DNA of 34,707 nucleotides. Origin: Lachnospiraceae bacterium (GTDB taxonomy: Bacteria; Bacillota; Clostridia; Lachnospirales; Lachnospiraceae). Position numbers and translations under genes: made by a program. The notes under the pieces are model-generated. The model had not been told where the DNA came from and did no database searches. It was given only the letters and a program-made list of their open reading frames with translations. Position 1 is the first letter of the stretch; each line of letters starts with the position of its first letter. Where the stretch lies: the NCBI GenBank assembly GCA_017615545.1, contig JAFZZY010000012.1, forward strand, positions 1-34,707, given 5' to 3'. This document shows, in pieces, positions 30,088 to 34,707 of this stretch.

Positions 30088-30867
30088 TTAATATATCACT
30101 TTCACCAAGTACAGGCCCATGGCGGGTGCTGCGGGTCCGGCGTCGGCGCGGTCCAGTGTCTGGAGCGCGCGGGCTGCGTCGGTTACGGTACGCTCATGCA
30201 TGCCGACCTCCAGCAACGTTCCGGTCAGGATCCTCACCATGTGGTAGAGGAAGCCGTTCCCGGTAAATATCAGGCGGATGACCTTTCCGCCGACCGGTCG
30301 CTCTTCTGCCCAGATCTCGATCGAGTCCACACGGCGCACGGTCGATTTCTTCGAAGCTTTCAGGGAGGAAAATCCCAGATAATCATGCTCGCCGACGAGC
30401 AGGTTCGCTGCGGCGCGCATCGCTTCGATGTCCGGTTCGTCCTTCATCTGCAGGGCGCGGTTTCGAAGCCACAGGTCCTCCACCGGTCCGGTCACGATCA
30501 CATATTCGTAGATCTTCCCGGTCGCCTTCAGCCGTGCATGGAAGCGGTCCTCCGCCTCGTAGCAACGCTGGATGCGGATATCGGTCGGCAGGATGCCGTT
30601 CAGTTTTTCGCGGATCCGCTCGGGAGCATCGTCGCAACTCAGGTGCACATTGGCCACCTGACCCAGGGCATGCACGCCTGCATCCGTCCGGCCGGCGCCC
30701 GCGAGTTCGAACGCGTCGGGCGCGGTATCCCCCGCCTGCCCGTACAGCTGCCGCAGCGCCTCCTCGATGCGTCCCGAAACGGTCCGCCCCGTGTTGCCCT
30801 GCTTCTGCCACCCGCTATAGCGCGTGCCCTCATAGGCGATTTCAAATACGATATTGCGTTTCTTCAT
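30088..30867 (-). CDS. truA: tRNA pseudouridine synthase A
   Basis: TruA makes pseudouridine at positions 38-40 of the tRNA anticodon stem. Its 259 residues include the N-terminal IAYEGTRYSGWQKQ, the catalytic motif AGRTDAGVHALGQ with D62, and FLYHMVRILTGTLLEVG in the C-terminal half. The start ATG overlaps the upstream acyltransferase stop by 4 bp (ATGA) with only a weak ribosome site, suggesting coupled translation. It is the last gene of the operon that begins with the Re-citrate-synthase-like gene. Confidence 0.97.
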   Translation of the reverse strand: MKKRNIVFEIAYEGTRYSGWQKQGNTGRTVSGRIEEALRQLYGQAGDTAPDAFELAGAGRTDAGVHALGQVANVHLSCDDAPERIREKLNGILPTDIRIQRCYEAEDRFHARLKATGKIYEYVIVTGPVEDLWLRNRALQMKDEPDIEAMRAAANLLVGEHDYLGFSSLKASKKSTVRRVDSIEIWAEERPVGGKVIRLIFTGNGFLYHMVRILTGTLLEVGMHERTVTDAARALQTLDRADAGPAAPAMGLYLVKVIY

Positions 30868-32015
30868 AGTTCCGCTTTCTTTTCAGGCTTCTTACGAAGC
30901 ATTTTCCCGACCTTCTTATCCAGCAGGCTCAAGCCCCAGGCGATCGGGATGGCCAATGCGAACACGACCAGTGTAAACAGTGTCACGTTCTCGATATAGT
31001 ACACAGGTTTGATGCCTTCTTTTATCATAAAGAAACCAAACATGTGGATGAAGATACCGTGCACGAGGTAGAGTTCCAGGGTGAATTTTCCGAAGAACGA
31101 AAGCGCGCGGTTTCCGAGTTTGATCTTCAGGCTGAGCAGATAGTACATCGACACAAAGACGAATGTGTAGAGGATCTGGAAAATGCAGGACACCAGTTCG
31201 CAACGGTATCCGTAAACATCGTCGTACGGATGGTGGAATACCGACAGATAGATCCCGCCGGCGTTATTGCCCAAAAACCAAAGGATCGGGAACAGGATCA
31301 GCGTGATGACCAGACGGCGCACGTAGTGTTTCTTCGATTTGGCGAGCAGACGATCCTCGTACTTCGCGGCGAGGATGCCGACCAAAAACATATGCGCCGT
31401 ATTGAACCACCAGGTCCCGTAACCGAACACGATGCAAAACAGGATGTATAAAGCGGTGCCGACGGCAACGACAGCAATACCGATCTTATCTTTCTTAAAA
31501 AGGCCGAAGCCGATGTAGAACAAAATGTACAGAAGGATGATGCAGGGAACGAACCAAATGTACGGATGATACGTCGAATGGCCATTGACCGCAAACGGGA
31601 AATCATACGCCAGCGAAACGCCGCGCCAAATGCGAAAACCGATGTAGACCGCCGTCGTCAGAACCGTCGGGATCAGGATCGGGATCAGGTGCGCTGGCAG
31701 AAAACGCTTGAAAAAATCGGGTTTCGCCTTCGCACTCTTATACAGGCCGAAGCCGGAGCAGAACAGGAACATCGCGACCATCGGGTAGCCGGCGGTCACG
31801 AAGATGTCCAGTCCGTGGCGAATGTATCTCGGGTTCAGCCAAGATGCGCAGGTGTCCTGCGAAATGTGGTGAAACACGATGATGACCGCGCAGAAACCCA
31901 GGAAATTCTTCGTCTGCGCGAAGGACATGTTCTCCTCATTCCACGTGCCTCGCTTACAAATGTGTGCCCCGAAAAACAAAAGCGCGACCAGGGCTAAATA
32001 CCATATCACTATCAT
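30864..32015 (-). CDS. Acyltransferase-3 family membrane protein
   Basis: This is a 383-residue polytopic membrane protein with about ten segments. QTKNFLGFCAVIIVFHHISQ near residue 34, with a conserved His pair in the first core helix, VAMFLFCSGFGLYKS, and FFGKFTLELYLVHGIFIH near the C-terminus are typical of the acyltransferase-3 (OafA/YeiB-like) family that acetylates or otherwise acylates surface polysaccharides or similar molecules. The substrate is unknown and no polysaccharide cluster is nearby. The ATG at 32015 lies 10 bp after the GntR stop, without a strong ribosome site; a downstream ATG (MSFAQTKN) is an alternative start that would drop the first membrane segment. Confidence 0.85.
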   Translation of the reverse strand: MIVIWYLALVALLFFGAHICKRGTWNEENMSFAQTKNFLGFCAVIIVFHHISQDTCASWLNPRYIRHGLDIFVTAGYPMVAMFLFCSGFGLYKSAKAKPDFFKRFLPAHLIPILIPTVLTTAVYIGFRIWRGVSLAYDFPFAVNGHSTYHPYIWFVPCIILLYILFYIGFGLFKKDKIGIAVVAVGTALYILFCIVFGYGTWWFNTAHMFLVGILAAKYEDRLLAKSKKHYVRRLVITLILFPILWFLGNNAGGIYLSVFHHPYDDVYGYRCELVSCIFQILYTFVFVSMYYLLSLKIKLGNRALSFFGKFTLELYLVHGIFIHMFGFFMIKEGIKPVYYIENVTLFTLVVFALAIPIAWGLSLLDKKVGKMLRKKPEKKAEL

Positions 32016-32025
32016 TGTTCAGTAC

Positions 32026-32688
32026 TCATACGGAGCTTTTTCCGCTTTTCTTCAGGTTGTTTTTCAGGTTATCCAGTGCCTGCAAAATGTGGCGCTTCAT
32101 CGCCTCTTCCGCTTCGTCGGGGTTCCCGGCGCAGATGGCAGCCACGATCTCGCGGTGCTCCGCCACCGTCTTTACGGAACGTCCCTCCGCCTTCATCGAG
32201 AAGCCACGGGCGCGACGCACATAGTTATGGAAACTGGTCAGCATGTTCTGCAGCGGACGCGAGTCGGCCGCCTTATAGATGATACTGTGAAACTCCGTAT
32301 CCAGCTTCCAGATACGGTCATAATCCTCCTTCTGCAGGTAGAACTCCTGCAGATCCAGGATCTCGTTCAAACGGTTTTTATCCTCTTCGGTGATGTGCAG
32401 AGCGCTCCAGCGCGCCGCCAGGCCTTCCATCCGCACGCGGATGGCGTAGATGTCCTCGATATCTTTCTCCGAGATGCCGATGACCACGCAACCTTTATTC
32501 GGGACATTTTCCACCAGGCCCTCCAGCTCCAGCTGTCTGAGCGCCTCGCGGATCGGGGTCCTGGACACGCCGAGTTCCTTCGAAAGTTTGATCTCGTTCA
32601 GCGCTTCGCCCGGCAGGACTTCACCGTTGATTATTGAATTTTCCAAACTGTTAAACACGCGGATGCGCAAAGAATCTCCATCCATCAT
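32026..32688 (-). CDS. GntR-family transcriptional regulator with FCD ligand domain
   Basis: This is a 220-residue regulator. The N-terminal winged helix-turn-helix has LSKELGVSRTPIREALRQLELEGLV. The C-terminal all-helical FCD domain, which binds small organic acids often with a metal, includes LDTEFHSIIYKAADS and AEHREIVAAI with candidate metal-binding Asp and His. The start at 32688 uses GAGGG as ribosome site; longer forms reading back into the previous gene (to 32772) were rejected. It lies 31 bp behind the citrate-synthase-like gene. The ATTGTATACAAT palindrome in that gene's promoter is a plausible binding site, giving autorepression relieved by a metabolite of the pathway (inference). 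Confidence 0.92.
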   Translation of the reverse strand: MMDGDSLRIRVFNSLENSIINGEVLPGEALNEIKLSKELGVSRTPIREALRQLELEGLVENVPNKGCVVIGISEKDIEDIYAIRVRMEGLAARWSALHITEEDKNRLNEILDLQEFYLQKEDYDRIWKLDTEFHSIIYKAADSRPLQNMLTSFHNYVRRARGFSMKAEGRSVKTVAEHREIVAAICAGNPDEAEEAMKRHILQALDNLKNNLKKSGKSSV

Positions 32689-32719
32689 AACGGTTTCCCT
32701 CAACTTTCTCCGCGGGTGA

Positions 32720-34123
32720 TCAGTCGATGTCAAACGCCTGCGGCAGAACATCGTCCAGATACTTCTGCGCAAAGCGGATCATCTCGTTCTCACTGATGAC
32801 CGTGATACGTCCGTTCTCGAACTCCTCGTCGATCTCTTTTTTGATGCTCATGACGCCCGGTAGCTTCTTGTCGATCTGCGCGTCGCCCTTGAGGCCGTAG
32901 TACTGGTTGTACCAGCAGGCAATGCCGGCCAGGCCCGAGGTGTTGGACACTGCAACGAGCGGCGGACGGTTCAGGATCTTCTCTGTATCGAAGATGTTGT
33001 AGATCTCCGGGTTCTTAAGCAAACCGTCGGCGTGGATGCCGGCGCGTGTAACGTTGAAATTCTTTCCGACAAACGGTGTCATCGGCGGGATCTCGTAGCC
33101 GGTCTCCCGCTCCATGTAGCGCGCGATCTCCGTGATGACCGTGGGGTCCATTCCGTCGAGGGTTCCGCGCAGGGAAGCATATTCGAATACCATCGCCTCG
33201 AGCGGAACATTGCCCGTACGCTCGCCGATACCGAGCATGGAGCAGTTTACCGCGCCCGCGCCATAAAGCCACGCGGTGGAGGCATTGATCACACCCTTAT
33301 AAAAATCGTTGTGGCCGTGCCACTCGAGCATTTCGCTGGGCACGCCTGCGTAGTGCTGCAGGCCGTAGATGATGCCCGGAACGCTTCTGGGCAATGAAAC
33401 ACCGGGGTAGGACACGCCGTAGCCCATGGTGTCGCACGCGCGGATCTTCACCGGAATGCCGCTCTGGCGGGACAGCTTCATCAGGGCTGTCGCGAACGGA
33501 ACTACAAAACCGTAGAAGTCTGCACGGGTAATGTCTTCAAAGTGGCAACGCGGGCGCAGGCCAGCCTCGATCGCATCCGAAACGATGCCGAGATATTTAT
33601 CCATCGCCTGGGCACGGTTCAGGCCCATCTTCTCGAAGATATGATAGTCGGAGCAGCTGACCAGGATACCGGTCTCCTTCACTCCGAGATCCTTTACCAG
33701 GTCGAAATCGCTCTTCGTCGCGCGGATCCACGTCGTGATCTCGGGAAATTTATAGCCGAGGTCCATGCACTGCTGCAGCGCTTCGCGGTCCTTTTTCGAG
33801 TATACGAAGAACTCGGTCTGGCGGATGATGCCCTTCGGGCCGCCGAGACGGTTCAACATCTTATATAAGTCGACCATCTGCTTCGTCGTGTACGGCTCGC
33901 GGGACTGCTGGCCGTCGCGGAACGATGTATCGGTGATGAAGATCTCCTCCGGCATCGCCATAGGCACATGGCGGTAGTTATAGGAAACCTTCGGTACCTC
34001 ACCGTAAGAAAAGATCTCGCGGAACAACTCCGGTTGATCTACATCATGCAATTCATAATCATAAAGGTCCTGCTCCAGCAGGTTCGTCTTAGGGCTCAAA
34101 TTGATCGTCTTCGTATCACTCAT
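32720..34123 (-). CDS. DRE-TIM metallolyase, Re-citrate-synthase-like (2-isopropylmalate/homocitrate synthase superfamily)
   Basis: The enzyme condenses acetyl-CoA with a 2-oxo acid. Its 467 residues show DTSFRDGQQ (65-73, with R69 and metal ligand D70), HFEDITRAD (194-202), and the metal motif HGHND (269-273). The opening LFREIFSYGEVPK, the RQTEFFVYSKKD segment and the absence of the C-terminal allosteric domain of leucine-pathway LeuA fit the clostridial Re-citrate synthase group best; these supply citrate and hence glutamate in anaerobes lacking the ordinary enzyme. LeuA or homocitrate synthase activity cannot be excluded by eye. The ATG at 34123 follows TGGAGGC. The neighbouring GntR/FCD regulator and an operator-laden promoter suggest metabolite-controlled expression. 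Confidence 0.85.
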   Translation of the reverse strand: MSDTKTINLSPKTNLLEQDLYDYELHDVDQPELFREIFSYGEVPKVSYNYRHVPMAMPEEIFITDTSFRDGQQSREPYTTKQMVDLYKMLNRLGGPKGIIRQTEFFVYSKKDREALQQCMDLGYKFPEITTWIRATKSDFDLVKDLGVKETGILVSCSDYHIFEKMGLNRAQAMDKYLGIVSDAIEAGLRPRCHFEDITRADFYGFVVPFATALMKLSRQSGIPVKIRACDTMGYGVSYPGVSLPRSVPGIIYGLQHYAGVPSEMLEWHGHNDFYKGVINASTAWLYGAGAVNCSMLGIGERTGNVPLEAMVFEYASLRGTLDGMDPTVITEIARYMERETGYEIPPMTPFVGKNFNVTRAGIHADGLLKNPEIYNIFDTEKILNRPPLVAVSNTSGLAGIACWYNQYYGLKGDAQIDKKLPGVMSIKKEIDEEFENGRITVISENEMIRFAQKYLDDVLPQAFDID

Positions 34124-34171
34124 TCCGTTTGCCTCCAGAAATACTCTCTAACCTCACACAAGGATGCTTGG

Positions 34172-34199
34172 ATTGTATCATTGTATGATTGTATACAAT
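34172..34199. promoter_or_regulatory. Operator cluster in the citrate-synthase-like promoter
   Basis: Three direct copies of ATTGTAT begin at 34172, 34180 and 34188 (8-bp period). The last forms the perfect palindrome ATTGTATACAAT (34188-34199), overlapping the -10 box and predicted start. TNGTATACNA-type palindromes are typical binding sites of GntR/FCD regulators. Confidence 0.7.
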
Positions 34200-34225
34200 T
34201 ATACAACCTCATTTTCATATGTCAA
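34198..34225 (-). promoter_or_regulatory. Promoter of the citrate-synthase-like operon
   Basis: On the minus strand a perfect -35 TTGACA (34220-34225), a 16-bp spacer and a perfect -10 TATAAT (34198-34203). The predicted start, near 34191, lies inside the operator palindrome. Confidence 0.88.
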
Positions 34226-34240
34226 GCGGGAAATTTAAAT

Positions 34241-34707
34241 ATTTCCTATTTCGGTTTTTCCGCACATTGGATGCAGTCTGCTCCTTCAGAAGATTTGTAA
34301 TGCATCCTATTTCGGCTATCCTGCTACATTGGATGCATTCCGCTCCTTCGGAAGATCTGCAGTGCATCCTATTTCGGCTATCCTGCTACATTGGATGCAG
34401 TCTGCTCCTTCGGAAGATCTGCAGTGCATCCTATTTCGGCTATCCTACTACATTGGATGCATTCCGCTCCTTCAAAAGATCTGCAGTGCATCCTATTTCG
34501 GCTATCCTGCTATATTGGATGCATTCCGCTCCTTCAAAAGATCCGCATTGCATCCTATTTCGGCTATCCTGCTATATTGGATGCAGTCTGCTCCTTCGGA
34601 TGATTTGTAATGCATCCTATTTCGGCTATCCACCTATATTGGATGCGTTCTGCTCCTTCGGATGATCTGCAGTGCGCCCTATTTCGGCTATCCTGCTATA
34701 TTGGATG
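34241..34707. repeat. Tandem array of 62-bp units, continuing past the window edge
   Basis: ATTGGATGC recurs at 34266, 34328, 34390, 34452, 34514, 34576, 34638 and (as ATTGGATG, cut by the window edge) 34700, exactly 62 bp apart: seven complete units, a cut eighth, and a degraded partial unit from about 34241. Each unit contains inverted arms GGATGCA and TGCATCC about 25 nt apart (both arms intact in six of the seven; the right arm of the seventh is changed), with CTGC/GCAG and TTCGGAAG-type pairing inside some copies, then the constant tail CTATTTCGGCTATCC. Units differ by a few substitutions and show no unique spacers, so this is not CRISPR. The plus strand stays open through several units in more than one frame, but there is no ribosome site and the 62-bp period shifts frame each unit, so I do not call a gene. 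The array ends about 16 bp from the -35 box of the citrate-synthase-like promoter. Confidence 0.93.

Noticed and set aside
34189..34665. Protein of about 158 residues encoded by the repeat array on the plus strand
   Set aside because: It has no ribosome site, starts inside the operator/promoter of the opposite gene, and the 62-bp period shifts the frame each unit so the same DNA would be read in three ways. The openness is a by-product of the repeat lacking most stop codons.
34241..34707. CRISPR array
   Set aside because: The whole 62-bp unit repeats without unique spacers of constant length, and no cas genes are present.

Overview
The window reads as chromosomal DNA of a Gram-positive anaerobe of the Clostridia, most like a Lachnospiraceae-type gut bacterium. 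The grounds are the gene orders era-recO-glyS and tilS-hpt-ftsH, strong AGGAGG ribosome sites, lipoprotein-type solute-binding proteins, a single-chain glycyl-tRNA synthetase, pyruvate phosphate dikinase, a sodium-pump decarboxylase beta/gamma pair and a Re-citrate-synthase-like enzyme. The family placement is inference. Almost every gene is on the minus strand; only a two-gene toxin-antitoxin module is on the plus strand.

Layout, left to right (transcription mostly right to left): ppdK (cut by the window start, own promoter); glyS, an unknown lipoprotein, recO, era and a large M16 zinc peptidase; a phosphopantetheinyl transferase; a YesL-like membrane protein, two sugar ABC permeases and their binding lipoprotein, with no ATPase; oadG-oadB; two small membrane-anchored coiled-coil proteins behind an intracellular GH13 alpha-glucan hydrolase; a palindrome-rich intergenic stretch with a candidate small RNA; ftsH, hpt and tilS; an AT-richer block of three exported proteins (two lipoproteins and one small secreted protein); a sodium:solute symporter; a RelB/PIN toxin-antitoxin pair on the plus strand; truA, an acyltransferase-3 membrane protein, a GntR/FCD regulator and a Re-citrate-synthase-like enzyme; and an exact 62-bp tandem repeat that runs off the right edge.

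The genes suggest carbohydrate uptake and intracellular glucan breakdown feeding pyruvate/PEP interconversion (ppdK), sodium-coupled decarboxylation and transport, and an anaerobic citrate/glutamate branch controlled by the neighbouring GntR protein. The rest is housekeeping for tRNA modification and charging, ribosome assembly, DNA repair and protein quality control.

The least explained parts are: the 62-bp repeat array directly upstream of the citrate-synthase-like promoter; a 32-bp promoter/operator sequence shared by the M16 peptidase and oadB; the structured RNA candidate downstream of ftsH; the exported-protein cassette; and the coiled-coil pair. I found no CRISPR array, rRNA, tRNA, insertion sequence, phage or known defence system other than the toxin-antitoxin pair.
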